This document shows positions 35,891-43,961 of a stretch of DNA of 64,000 nt, in pieces. The position numbers and the translations under genes were made by a program. Each line of letters starts with the position of its first letter. Within the stretch, counting starts at the first letter, position 1. The notes beneath the pieces were generated by a model. That model worked only from the letters and a program-made list of their open reading frames with translations, was not told where the DNA came from and did not search any database. Source of the DNA: Qipengyuania xiapuensis (GTDB taxonomy: Bacteria > Pseudomonadota > Alphaproteobacteria > Sphingomonadales > Sphingomonadaceae). The DNA lies in the NCBI RefSeq assembly GCF_019711395.1, contig NZ_JAIGNL010000001.1, positions 930,001 through 994,000 on the forward strand, read 5' to 3'.

Positions 35891-36052
35891 ATGAACCTGC
35901 CCAAGATTGATCTTACCAGCCTGCCCGAACTCGATACCGTGACGGGCCTCTTCGGCAGCCTTTCGGCTTCGGAAGACCCCACCGTCGACGACCGCGTGGT
36001 GGTGATCATGACCTATATCTACGAAGTCGCACCGCCCGCGGCGCTGCTCTGA
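35891..36052 (+). CDS. 53-aa peptide, possible precursor peptide
   Basis: Unrecognised 53-residue peptide. ATG 35891 is preceded by GGGAG (35877-35881), a good ribosome site. Residues 1-30 are Leu- and Asp/Glu-bearing with P-E-L-D and S-A-S-E-D; residues 36-44 are a hydrophobic V-V-V-I-M-T-Y-I-Y stretch; it ends A-P-P-A-A-L-L. It has no Cys and no obvious signal peptide. The next gene starts 18 nt later on the same strand, so it heads a three-gene unit. An acidic leader, hydrophobic core and linked unknown proteins resemble a RiPP precursor layout, which is inference. The 138 bp upstream hold no gene; an AT-rich patch near 35795-35815 may be a promoter. Confidence 0.6.
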   Translation: MNLPKIDLTSLPELDTVTGLFGSLSASEDPTVDDRVVVIMTYIYEVAPPAALL

Positions 36053-36070
36053 CGGGCGCTTGAGCGGACG

Positions 36071-37033
36071 ATGCGTATCGATTCGCAATTGCGCGCGCTG
36101 CGGAGCGACATGGCTCCGCAGCGCCACGCGCAGGTCGCGCTCGAGGCAGCTCGCGACAGTTGGGCAGAGGGGGCGGCGGGGGCGGTGCTGGCGGAGCTTG
36201 GAGGTTTCGGGGAGGCCGGTTCGCTCGATGACTATCCCGCACTCGGGGCGCTCTTCGACGAAGAGGGGCGCGCGGCCGGGCTCATCGACGATCTCGTCGA
36301 CAGCCTGCTTCCGGCGCTGCGGGAGCATCCGCTGGGGCAAGTGCCCTTGCGCCACCAGTACAAGGACGGGCTGACGATCCTCCAGCTGGCACAGCGCGGA
36401 CGCGCGGCGCTCACGCTCATCACTTATGAGGAAATGGCCCAGGAGCAGGCATCGGCCTGTTTCACCGGCGGTGAGCGGTACGAGGCCGTCCTCGCGGGTG
36501 CTGCCGATGTGCGGGAGCTGGAGCTCCTGTCCGAAACCGAGGGGAGGGCAGCGATCGATTGTCGCACCCGCAGGCTCGTGGCCGGTGAGGTCATGTGCTG
36601 CCAAGGCTTCGCGAATACGCGGCAAGTGACGCGGGTTTTCGGTCGCCTCGTTGTGCTGCGCCTGTCGCGGACTGAGGAGCGCCCGCCCGAGACCCGGCAA
36701 TACAGCCTCGGCGATGGCAGACTGCTCCACCGCGCCAGCGGTTGCCGGGCCGAGAGCCAGCGCGAGATGGCGACTGCACTGCTCGGGCGCATGGGCCGCA
36801 AAGATGGCGCTCCCCTGCTCGCAGACCTCTCGCGTGAGGGCAGCGCCCATATCCGTTGGCAGACGCTGCGCGAATGTCTCGCGCTCGACGCCGCTTCGGG
36901 CTTTGCCGCGCTTTGGCGCATCGCTGCCGACCCCGAAGACGAACTCTCTGCTCCTGCCGGTGCCCTGCGTGCCCAGCTGCTCGAAGCCCATCCGCAACTT
37001 GCAAAGATCGAGGAGGCGACATGCCCCGCATAA
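36071..37033 (+). CDS. unknown protein, diverged copy of the next gene's product
   Basis: 320-aa protein I do not recognise. No signal peptide or TM. The N-terminal third (1-85) is helical and acidic; the middle (about 90-205) looks like a beta barrel with L-T-I-L-Q-L-A-Q-R-G-R and L-V-A-G-E-V-M; the last third is helical. By eye it aligns with the next protein (R-G-R, D146 against D117, L-x-x-G-x-x-M). However, positions corresponding to that protein's H116, H118 and H177 are Ala, Val and apparently Arg here, so a metal site is probably lost. It overlaps the next gene by 13 nt, implying joint expression. Confidence 0.75.
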   Translation: MRIDSQLRALRSDMAPQRHAQVALEAARDSWAEGAAGAVLAELGGFGEAGSLDDYPALGALFDEEGRAAGLIDDLVDSLLPALREHPLGQVPLRHQYKDGLTILQLAQRGRAALTLITYEEMAQEQASACFTGGERYEAVLAGAADVRELELLSETEGRAAIDCRTRRLVAGEVMCCQGFANTRQVTRVFGRLVVLRLSRTEERPPETRQYSLGDGRLLHRASGCRAESQREMATALLGRMGRKDGAPLLADLSREGSAHIRWQTLRECLALDAASGFAALWRIAADPEDELSAPAGALRAQLLEAHPQLAKIEEATCPA

Positions 37034-37932
37034 TTTCATCCGACGAAACGCAGGCGCATGGCCTCGAAGACTGCCTCGAAATGCTCGACGCGGTAGCTTT
37101 CGAGCCCGAGGACGAAGCAAGCCTCGCCAACGGCGCGGTTGCGCTGAAGCGGCTTGCCAACAACCGCAGCTTCCTCGGCGACCTGCTGATCGAGCAGCTG
37201 AAGCGCGGGCACAGGAATAGTGGAATCGAGAGCGCTTATGGCCCGCAGTCGATCGTGCTCTCGCGGATGCGCGGCCGCTGTTTCCTGCGCGCCAATATCT
37301 GGCCGAGCGAGGAGGAAAGCTGCTTTCGCGCCAGCGGTTCGGACGCTTTCGTCTACGGCGTGCCGCATGACCACAATTTCAGCTTCCTTACCGCAGGCTA
37401 TTTCGGTCCCGGCTACGGCAGCGATTATTACGAATACGACTACGAGGATGTTGCCGGGTACCGCGGAGAGGTTTGCGACCTGCGCTTCGTCGAGCGCACC
37501 AATCTCGAGGAGGGCAAGCTGATGCTCTACCGCGCCAATCGCGACGTGCACTCGCAATTGCCGCCCGAGAGCATGTCGGTCTCGCTCAACATCATGCATA
37601 TCGATCCGGCGCAGGCATGGTCAGACCAGTACGGCTTCGATCTCGACAGCAATGCGGTGACCGGCGTGCTCAACCCGACCTCTACCGAGTGCTTCATGCG
37701 CTGTGCGGTCGGTCTCGGCGGAGAGGAGGCGGCGGATTTTGCCGAATTGGTCGGGCGCGAACATCCCAGCGACCGTTTGCGGCTAGCCAGTTTCGAGGCG
37801 CGTAGCGGTCTCGTGACGGGTGCCGAGCGGGATGACTTGTGGCGGCAGGCAGAACTGTCGGGCAGCCTCATGGTCTCGCGGGAAGCGGCTGCACGCCGCC
37901 GGGAGCTGGAGCAGGCTTACCAGAGCGCGTAG
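37021..37932 (+). CDS. unknown cupin-like protein with His-x-His motif
   Basis: 303-aa protein I do not recognise. ATG 37021 lies behind a strong GAGGAGG, inside the end of the preceding gene. After a helical N-terminus (1-65) comes a probable double-stranded beta-helix: R-G-R at 84-86, P-H-D-H at 115-118, a Tyr/Gly/Asp-rich loop (125-142) with E138, and E-G-K-L-M near 164-168, with H177. H116, H118, E138 and H177 would be a cupin-type metal set. The C-terminal 100 residues are helical. It may modify the 53-aa peptide or another partner; that is inference. Its end overlaps the 46-aa gene on the other strand. Confidence 0.8.
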   Translation: MPRIISSDETQAHGLEDCLEMLDAVAFEPEDEASLANGAVALKRLANNRSFLGDLLIEQLKRGHRNSGIESAYGPQSIVLSRMRGRCFLRANIWPSEEESCFRASGSDAFVYGVPHDHNFSFLTAGYFGPGYGSDYYEYDYEDVAGYRGEVCDLRFVERTNLEEGKLMLYRANRDVHSQLPPESMSVSLNIMHIDPAQAWSDQYGFDLDSNAVTGVLNPTSTECFMRCAVGLGGEEAADFAELVGREHPSDRLRLASFEARSGLVTGAERDDLWRQAELSGSLMVSREAAARRRELEQAYQSA

Positions 37933-38057
37933 ATCGTCAGCACCAGAAACATCAGGAGCAGGGCAAACCCGAAGAGGCGGCCGAGCGCATTGAACCTGCC
38001 GCGCCGCCGCTTGCCGCCTGCCGGTACCGCGTCGAAAACATCGAGAAAGTCCAGCAT
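37917..38057 (-). CDS. 46-aa single-TM small protein
   Basis: Small protein with a basic stretch (G-G-K-R-R-R-G-R) followed by one hydrophobic helix of about 17 residues ending at A-L-W. ATG 38057 has only a weak purine stretch upstream. It lies 17 bp downstream of ruvX on the same strand and overlaps the end of the convergent unknown gene by 16 bp. Position at the end of a tight operon supports it as real; function unknown. Confidence 0.5.
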   Translation of the reverse strand: MLDFLDVFDAVPAGGKRRRGRFNALGRLFGFALLLMFLVLTIYALW

Positions 38058-38074
38058 TTGGTGCGCCCCTGTCC

Positions 38075-38560
38075 CTAAAATCCACCTCCCGCCAGCGCAT
38101 CGATCGCGCCCTGGAGGATGACCGCAGCCGCATGGCTGTCGATCTTTTCCGCACGTTTCGCGCGGCTCATGTCTTGGCCGATCATCGCCCCTTCGGCGGA
38201 GGATGTCGACCAGCGTTCGTCCCATAGAAGCACCGGAAGATCAAGCGCTTGGGCGAGGTTCTTGGCGTATGCACGGCTCGCTTGGGCGCGCGGCCCTTCG
38301 CTGCCGTCCATGTTTCGCGGGAGGCCGATGACAACGCCCTTGATCGTGCGTTCGGCAATGATCTCGCGCAGTTTGCCGCAGTCCTTGGTGAACTTGCTGC
38401 GCGCGATCGTCTTGCCCGCGGTGGCATAGCGCCAACCGGCATCGCAGGTAGCGACGCCGATCGTCTTCGTACCGAGGTCGAGCCCGAGCAGCGCGCCGCC
38501 GTCGGGCAGCAGGTCGCCGTAGTCGAGCGCGCTGTCGGTTACGCTTCCGCCGGTGTCCAT
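38075..38560 (-). CDS. ruvX: Holliday-junction resolvase-like / pre-16S rRNA nuclease YqgF
   Basis: 161-aa RNase H-fold protein of the YqgF/RuvX family, required for 16S rRNA 5' maturation in E. coli. L-G-L-D-L-G-T-K-T-I-G-V-A (about 25-37) holds the first catalytic Asp. G-L-P-R-N-M-D-G-S-E-G-P follows near 79-90, D-E-R-W-S-T near 113-118 and D-S-H-A-A-A near 140-145 complete the acidic set. Its start overlaps the upstream DUF3089 gene by 22 nt. Confidence 0.93.
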   Translation of the reverse strand: MDTGGSVTDSALDYGDLLPDGGALLGLDLGTKTIGVATCDAGWRYATAGKTIARSKFTKDCGKLREIIAERTIKGVVIGLPRNMDGSEGPRAQASRAYAKNLAQALDLPVLLWDERWSTSSAEGAMIGQDMSRAKRAEKIDSHAAAVILQGAIDALAGGGF

Positions 38561-39780
38561 GCGCGAACGCGCCGCAGCACGTCCTCCTGCAGATTCTTCC
38601 AGAACAGGGGAATGTCGTAGACATGGTAATTGTCGCCCGGGAGCACGCCGGGACCGAGATCGGGCGGCGAGCCAATGCGCAGGATGCCTCGCGCATCGCA
38701 GCGTGCGGGCACTGCCCCGGCAATCAGCTCGCCTGCACTTAGGTCCTCAGTCGGCTTGAGCGTGCCGAGATTTTCGCTCGCGGGAGCCGAGCCGCCGCTC
38801 ATTCCGGTGATCGGATTGGTGCACACCACCGCATCCTCAAGGCCGCGCGGCTCGCCATCGATGCCCGGTAGGACGCTGTAGCGCCGCAGAAGCTGGCCGG
38901 GATCGCCGCCGTCGGCAAAGCTGATGTAGCTGACGATGCACTGGGCCTGGTCGGGCGCGGCGCAGGCGGGATAGGGATAGGCCGGGAGATCGTGCAGCAC
39001 CGAGATCGGCCAGCCAGGCGCATAGACCGCGGCAATCCGCGCTTCGGCAGCGGTGCCCGCGACCTTTTCGCGCAGGAGGCGCAAGACGTGGACCGAACCC
39101 TGGCTGTGTCCGGCAAGCACGATCGGCTTTTCGGGATCGGCGTTTGCAAGGAAGTAGTCGAAAGCCTGCACCACGTCTGCATATGCCGCATCGATGGCCT
39201 GCGTGGCCTCTTCGCGCTCGGTCAGGAATGCGCCGACTGCCGCCTGGCGGTATTTGGGCGCCCAGATCTCGTCCGCACGGTTGAAAGGGCTCGCAAGGCC
39301 GCGCAGGAAGACGCGGGCCAGCTTGTCGGTTTCCTCATCGTTCAGTGGCGCGTTCCATTCGCCCAGTGCCCCCTTGGTGTAGCTGGTTGGCGGCACGAAG
39401 AAGACCGTGAAATCGGGCGACGCTGTCGTGTCGGCGGCCTCGCCGCGCTGCGATCCGGTAGTGGCCAGCTCATCAGGCGCATCGAGGCTCTGTTCGGCTG
39501 CAGGCGTATCGGGCGAGGGCGCCTCATCGGCCGGGTCGGGTGCGAGCTCGGCAATGGCGGGCTGGTAGCGCGCCGGATCGCTCGTCCCGATGCCCGGGCG
39601 TGAATACCACATCGCCGGATCCTCGTAGGCATTGGCGGCCAGCGCCTCCTGCTCGACGAACTCGCCGCGCGGCACGAAGGCGATTTCGGTAGCTTCGCGC
39701 GACCAGATGGCCAGCGCGATGGCGCCAACGAAGAGGATCACGATGATGACCGCGATTATATAGAGAAACTTACGCGCCAT
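38539..39780 (-). CDS. DUF3089 alpha/beta-hydrolase-like protein
   Basis: 413-aa protein with one N-terminal TM anchor (about 5-26), so the body is probably periplasmic. DUF3089 has an alpha/beta-hydrolase core; here the nucleophile elbow is A-G-H-S-Q-G-S near 221-227. An Asp/Glu/Ala-rich low-complexity stretch (about 80-115) lies between the anchor and the core. The enzyme activity is not known. The ATG overlaps the AI-2E-transporter gene stop by 11 nt. Confidence 0.88.
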   Translation of the reverse strand: MARKFLYIIAVIIVILFVGAIALAIWSREATEIAFVPRGEFVEQEALAANAYEDPAMWYSRPGIGTSDPARYQPAIAELAPDPADEAPSPDTPAAEQSLDAPDELATTGSQRGEAADTTASPDFTVFFVPPTSYTKGALGEWNAPLNDEETDKLARVFLRGLASPFNRADEIWAPKYRQAAVGAFLTEREEATQAIDAAYADVVQAFDYFLANADPEKPIVLAGHSQGSVHVLRLLREKVAGTAAEARIAAVYAPGWPISVLHDLPAYPYPACAAPDQAQCIVSYISFADGGDPGQLLRRYSVLPGIDGEPRGLEDAVVCTNPITGMSGGSAPASENLGTLKPTEDLSAGELIAGAVPARCDARGILRIGSPPDLGPGVLPGDNYHVYDIPLFWKNLQEDVLRRVRAWTPAEA

Positions 39781-40885
39781 TATCGGCGGACTCCTGCAAT
39801 TTGACTTCGGCGTCGTTCTGCTCGGCCCGGCGTTCCAGCGCGACCTTGATCATCGCCAGCATCGGGTCGGCGAGGAACAGGCCGAGGACACCGAAAAGGA
39901 TGCCCATGATGAGCTGTGCCGCGAGCACCAGCGCGGGGGCGAGGTCGACGGTCTTCTGTGCGATCATCGGGATGACGACATAGCCATCGAAGTTCTGGAC
40001 GAAGAAATAGACGAAGATCGTGTAGAGGCCCATGTCGGTGCCTTCTGAAAAGCCTACCAGCACCATCAGCACGCCCGAGATGATCGCGCCGAGGTTGGGG
40101 ACGAAGGCGAGTAGTCCGGTGAGAATCGCCAGCAGTGCGGCCATCGGTACGGGGCCGACACCGACGATGTATCCGCCATAGGCCAGCAGGACGTAGGTAA
40201 AGACCCCTTCGAAAACCATGCCGACCAGACGTCCTGCCATAAGGCGCCTCAGCGTCTGGCCCATGCGTGCCGCAGTCTTGTAAAACTCTCCGCGGCGGTG
40301 GCGCGGCAACATCCACGCCAGACCGCGCTCGTAGAGGAGCGGATCGATCGCGATGTAGATGCCGATAATGCCGATCAGGATGATCGTGGTTACGCCTCCA
40401 ACGATCCCGCCCAGAGCCTTGGTGACCGTGCTGATACCGCTGCCGATGCTCCCGGCGTAATTCTCGAGATGGTCCTGCGAAATCGCGAAGCCCTGCGCGC
40501 GTGCGAACTCGATCAACTGGCCTATCTGCTGCTGGATCAGGGCGGGAAATTCGGCAGCGTCCTGCGAAATCGTCGAGCCGGCGAAGTAAATCAGCCAGCC
40601 GAAGAAGCCGACCGTAAAGAACAACACGATCGAAACTCGCCAGGTCCGCCCGATGGGAAGGAAGCGTCCGAGGAGCCGCGCGCCGCCATCGATCATCGAG
40701 GCGAAGACGAGGGCGCCAAAGATCACCAGCAGTGGCCGGGCGATATAGACGGCGAGGATGCCGAGGCCGATAACGCCCGCCCAGATGGCCGCACGGTGGA
40801 TCTCGTGCCGGATCCGCGGATCGCCGATGCGAGAGGGGCTGGTCCCCAGGTCTTCGTCGGCGATGTCGATCTTGTCTTCGGCCAT
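39770..40885 (-). CDS. AI-2E family transporter / PerM-like permease
   Basis: 371-aa inner-membrane protein with about eight hydrophobic segments. The central V-G-V-G-P-V-P-M-A-A-L-L-A-I-L-T-G-L-type loop and F-V-P-N-L-G-A-I-I-S-G are characteristic of the AI-2E/TqsA/PerM family. The substrate is unknown; most members are not quorum-signal exporters. The N-terminal 40 residues are polar. Lies between lepB (11 bp gap) and DUF3089. Confidence 0.9.
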   Translation of the reverse strand: MAEDKIDIADEDLGTSPSRIGDPRIRHEIHRAAIWAGVIGLGILAVYIARPLLVIFGALVFASMIDGGARLLGRFLPIGRTWRVSIVLFFTVGFFGWLIYFAGSTISQDAAEFPALIQQQIGQLIEFARAQGFAISQDHLENYAGSIGSGISTVTKALGGIVGGVTTIILIGIIGIYIAIDPLLYERGLAWMLPRHRRGEFYKTAARMGQTLRRLMAGRLVGMVFEGVFTYVLLAYGGYIVGVGPVPMAALLAILTGLLAFVPNLGAIISGVLMVLVGFSEGTDMGLYTIFVYFFVQNFDGYVVIPMIAQKTVDLAPALVLAAQLIMGILFGVLGLFLADPMLAMIKVALERRAEQNDAEVKLQESADNGA

Positions 40886-40896
40886 CTAACCCCCTG

Positions 40897-41769
40897 CTAT
40901 TCTGCGCTTTCCCCGGTCTTGGAGGGGCGCAAGGTGGTCCAGGCGCGGCCTTCGCGCAAGCTGGTAAACCAGGTCACCGGATTGAAGGTGGTCGTGCCGT
41001 CGAGCGAAAAGGTGATGAATTCGGCGCGTCCGCCGATGTTTTCGAGCGGGACGGGGCCCAGCAATCCGCGCGAGGAATTGAGCTCGCGGCTGTCGGCGGA
41101 GTGATCGCGGTTGTCGCCCATCACGAAGACATGGCCATCGGGCACCAGCATCTCGTCGAAATTGTCGAGCGGCTGGTTCACGTGGTCGATGATCAGGTAA
41201 TTCGCGCCGTTGGGCAGCGTCTCACGATAGACCGGTACGCGGCAGACCTCTTCGCCATTCGTGCCGGTGGTGCGGAAGCTGGGATCGAGAAAGCCGTAGC
41301 AGGTCGAGTTCTCGTCGATGGGCAGGTCGAGCGGCGGCTCGGCTTCCTGCGTAACCGGCGTGCCATTCAGCACGATCTGGCCATTCGTCACCGCGATCCT
41401 GTCGCCAGGAAGGGCAACCACGCGCTTGATGTAATCCTCGTCGCGCTCGGGATGTACGGGGATGACGATGTCGCCATATTCAGGCGTATCGCCGAAAACC
41501 CGCCAGTCGCCGCGCGGCGCGAGGTGGAAACTGATCGACGACCAGTTCCAACCGTAGGGATATTTGCTCACCACCAAACGGTCGCCCACGAGCATGTTCG
41601 GCAACATGCTTTCCGAGGGTATGTAGAACGGCTTGGCCACGAAGCTGTGAAAGGCGAATACCGCCAGCAGCATCAGCGCAAGACCGCGGATTTCCGCGAT
41701 CCAGTCGACCTTTTCTTTGTTCTTTTTCTTGTCTTCGGTGTCGGTCACGGCGGCGGTGTCTGCACTCAT
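40897..41769 (-). CDS. lepB: signal peptidase I
   Basis: Cleaves Sec and Tat signal peptides at the periplasmic face. 290 aa from ATG 41769, one N-terminal TM (about 27-46). Catalytic Ser54 in I-P-S-E-S-M and Lys115 in [13 protein letters not shown]-terminal box G-D-N-R-D-H-S-x-D-S-R. The ATG overlaps the acpS stop (ATGA). Confidence 0.95.
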   Translation of the reverse strand: MSADTAAVTDTEDKKKNKEKVDWIAEIRGLALMLLAVFAFHSFVAKPFYIPSESMLPNMLVGDRLVVSKYPYGWNWSSISFHLAPRGDWRVFGDTPEYGDIVIPVHPERDEDYIKRVVALPGDRIAVTNGQIVLNGTPVTQEAEPPLDLPIDENSTCYGFLDPSFRTTGTNGEEVCRVPVYRETLPNGANYLIIDHVNQPLDNFDEMLVPDGHVFVMGDNRDHSADSRELNSSRGLLGPVPLENIGGRAEFITFSLDGTTTFNPVTWFTSLREGRAWTTLRPSKTGESAE

Positions 41770-42167
41770 GCGGGGAAGGCCTCGATGATAACGAAGGCCT
41801 GTGCCCATGGATGATCGTCTGTGAGGGTGAGATGAATGCGCGGCTCATGCCCTGCAGGCAGCATTTCGGCAAGCCTTAGCGCAGCGCCGCCGGTCAGCGC
41901 GAGCGTCGGCGCTCCGGAGCGGGCATTCACGACACCTATATCCTTGTGGAACACGCCGCGCGAAAAGCCCGTGCCGACGGCCTTTGCGTAGGCCTCTTTC
42001 GCGGCCCAGCGCTTGGCGAAGGTGCCGACGCGCGTGAAGGGTCGCCGCGCCGCTTTCTCGCGCTCGATATCGGTAAAGCAGCGCATCTCGAACTTCTCGC
42101 CCCATCGCTCGAGCGAATTGGCGATCCGGTCCATGTTGGTAAGGTCGTTGCCCATTCCGATGATCAT
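41766..42167 (-). CDS. acpS: holo-[acyl-carrier-protein] synthase
   Basis: Transfers 4'-phosphopantetheine from CoA to apo-ACP. 133 aa. N-terminus M-I-I-G-M-G-N-D-L with the Mg-binding Asp8, and the [11 protein letters not shown] helix with its conserved Glu near residue 58. Begins in an ATGA overlap with the small membrane gene upstream and ends in an ATGA overlap with lepB. Confidence 0.95.
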   Translation of the reverse strand: MIIGMGNDLTNMDRIANSLERWGEKFEMRCFTDIEREKAARRPFTRVGTFAKRWAAKEAYAKAVGTGFSRGVFHKDIGVVNARSGAPTLALTGGAALRLAEMLPAGHEPRIHLTLTDDHPWAQAFVIIEAFPA

Positions 42168-42433
42168 AGAACCCTCGTGGAAATGGCGATCAGGATGGCG
42201 AGCATCATCCAGTGCAGCATGACTTGCGTCTTCACCAGCGGATGGTCGATTTGTCCCTTGGCGCGCTTCAGTGATCCGGCATAGCCGAAAATCTGGATGA
42301 TCGGCCATCCGATGGCGAAGGCGAGGAAGGTCTGGCGCGAGGCGGCGAAGCCGAGCAGCAGGAGGCTGAGCAGGAAGGGAACCGCTGCCCCCAGCGCCCA
42401 CAGCTTGGCGCTGCGTGTCAGGCCTTGGCTCAC
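42164..42433 (-). CDS. small membrane protein between pdxJ and acpS
   Basis: 89-aa protein with three hydrophobic segments (about 12-30, 31-50, 68-85) and a basic loop S-L-K-R-A-K-G. I do not recognise a named family. ATGA overlaps on both sides show that it is translated as part of pdxJ-orf-acpS-lepB. Confidence 0.8.
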   Translation of the reverse strand: MSQGLTRSAKLWALGAAVPFLLSLLLLGFAASRQTFLAFAIGWPIIQIFGYAGSLKRAKGQIDHPLVKTQVMLHWMMLAILIAISTRVL

Positions 42434-43170
42434 CGGGCCTCGTCCATCAGCTCGCGCATGTGGCGCACCGCCTGTTCGAGCCCGACGAACACCGCCTCGC
42501 CGACGAGGTAGTGGCCGATGTTGAGTTCGGCGATCTGCGGAATGGCCGCGATCGGCTGCACGTTCTCGTAGGTGAGGCCGTGGCCCGCGTGCGGCTCGAT
42601 CCCGTTCTTGGCAGCCAGCGCAGCCATGTCTGAAATGCGCTTCAATTCGCGCGCGACCTTCTCGCTGTCACCGTTGAGATGGGCATGGGCGTATTCGCCG
42701 GTGTGGAATTCCACGACCTCTGCGCCGAGCTTCAATGCTGCATCGAGCTGTCGCTCGTCTGCCTCGATGAAGAGCGAGACGCGGATGCCCTTGTCGCGTA
42801 GCTTCCAGACAATCGGGGCGAGCGTATTGTGCTGGCCTGCCGCATCGAGCCCGCCTTCGGTCGTCCGCTCTTCCCGCTTTTCCGGCACGATGCAGGCGGC
42901 GTGCGGCGAATGGCGCAAGGCGATTTCGAGCATTTCCTCGGTCGCCGCCATCTCGAGATTGAGCGGCAAGTCGGTCGCATCCTGGATGCGCTTGAGGTCG
43001 GCATCGCGGATGTGGCGGCGGTCTTCGCGCAGGTGGGCGGTGATCCCGTCCCCGCCGACGCTGGCCACGATCTGCGCTGCGCGCACGGGGTCGGGGTGAT
43101 CGCCACCACGCGCATTCCGGATGGTTGCGACGTGATCGATATTCACCCCGAGGCGCAGCGGGCGGGTCAA
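42430..43170 (-). CDS. pdxJ: pyridoxine 5'-phosphate synthase
   Basis: Condenses 1-deoxyxylulose-5-phosphate with 3-amino-2-oxopropyl phosphate in DXP-dependent vitamin B6 synthesis. 246 aa TIM barrel. [15 protein letters not shown] near 7-21, E-H-A-type barrel segments and H-A-G-H-G-L-T-Y near 195-202. The start is TTG 43170, which overlaps the pyrE stop as TTGA; no ATG fits the conserved N-terminus. Confidence 0.95.
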   Translation of the reverse strand: MTRPLRLGVNIDHVATIRNARGGDHPDPVRAAQIVASVGGDGITAHLREDRRHIRDADLKRIQDATDLPLNLEMAATEEMLEIALRHSPHAACIVPEKREERTTEGGLDAAGQHNTLAPIVWKLRDKGIRVSLFIEADERQLDAALKLGAEVVEFHTGEYAHAHLNGDSEKVARELKRISDMAALAAKNGIEPHAGHGLTYENVQPIAAIPQIAELNIGHYLVGEAVFVGLEQAVRHMRELMDEAR

Positions 43171-43748
43171 GCCTTCCGGCTCCCCGGCTTGGTGATCTCG
43201 ATTGCCGCGAGGTCTTCGGGGACCTCGTCATCGGCATAGGTCGGGAAGTTGATGTCGATCAGCGGGAAGAAAGGTACGCCGAGATCGGCCTCGCCATTGC
43301 TGCGATCGACCAGCGACACTTCGGCGATCACCTCGCCGCCCTCGCGCCCGACGGCCGCAATCGCTTCGCGGCTGGAAAGGCCGGTGGTGACGACGTCTTC
43401 TACCATCAGCACCTTGGCGCCCGGTTCGAGGCGGAAACCGCGCCGCAGGTGGAACTCGCCTTCGGGGCGTTCGAGGAACATCGCGTCCTTGCCAAGCGCG
43501 CGGCCCATTTCCTGGCCGATGATGATGCCGCCCATGGCCGGGCTCACCACCACGTCGATCTGGTTGCGGATGTCGCGCGGGATCTTCTGGGCGAGGGCAA
43601 AGGCCAGCCGTCCGGCGCGGTCCGGATTCATCAGAACCCTTGCGCACTGGAGGTAATGGCCGGAATGTCGCCCGCTCGAAAGGAGGAAATGGCCTTCGAG
43701 AAGTGCTTCGCTGGCGCGGAATTCGGAGAGGATTTCGTCTTCTGTCAT
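43167..43748 (-). CDS. pyrE: orotate phosphoribosyltransferase
   Basis: Orotate plus PRPP to OMP. 193 aa from ATG 43748 (M-T-E-D-E-I-L). The PRPP-binding motif [11 protein letters not shown] lies near residues 113-123. A longer open frame to 43808 would add a Cys/Arg-rich stretch and is unlikely. First gene of the pyrE-pdxJ-orf-acpS-lepB operon; pyrC lies separately at 61448. Confidence 0.95.
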   Translation of the reverse strand: MTEDEILSEFRASEALLEGHFLLSSGRHSGHYLQCARVLMNPDRAGRLAFALAQKIPRDIRNQIDVVVSPAMGGIIIGQEMGRALGKDAMFLERPEGEFHLRRGFRLEPGAKVLMVEDVVTTGLSSREAIAAVGREGGEVIAEVSLVDRSNGEADLGVPFFPLIDINFPTYADDEVPEDLAAIEITKPGSRKA

Positions 43749-43868
43749 ATCGCCGGCTTCCAAAGCGCGTCGGGCGCGTTTGCGCAAGAGGCAAAGCCAC
43801 TTGCACATTTTTATCCCTCTGGCGCTTGAGGCCGCGGCAAGTCCTGCCTATAGGCGCATCGAAATCGA

Positions 43869-43884
43869 CCCTCGCGTGCGAGGG
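43869..43884. repeat. palindrome in the coxB upstream region
   Basis: CCCTCGC-GT-GCGAGGG, perfect 7-bp arms, about 80 bp before coxB and 120 bp before pyrE on the other strand. It may be an operator or a leader hairpin. The rest of 43749-43961 holds no gene. Confidence 0.4.
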
Positions 43885-43961
43885 ATTGGGGCTGTGCGCG
43901 CGACTCATCGCAAGGACACCCATTCACGATAGATGACACGACACGAAAGAGTTCTAACAGA

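Noticed and set aside
35291..37120. 609-codon minus-strand frame that would fuse the PaaI thioesterase to sequence opposite the unknown cassette
   Set aside because: The thioesterase fits ATG 35752. The upstream part is antisense to genes with good ribosome sites.
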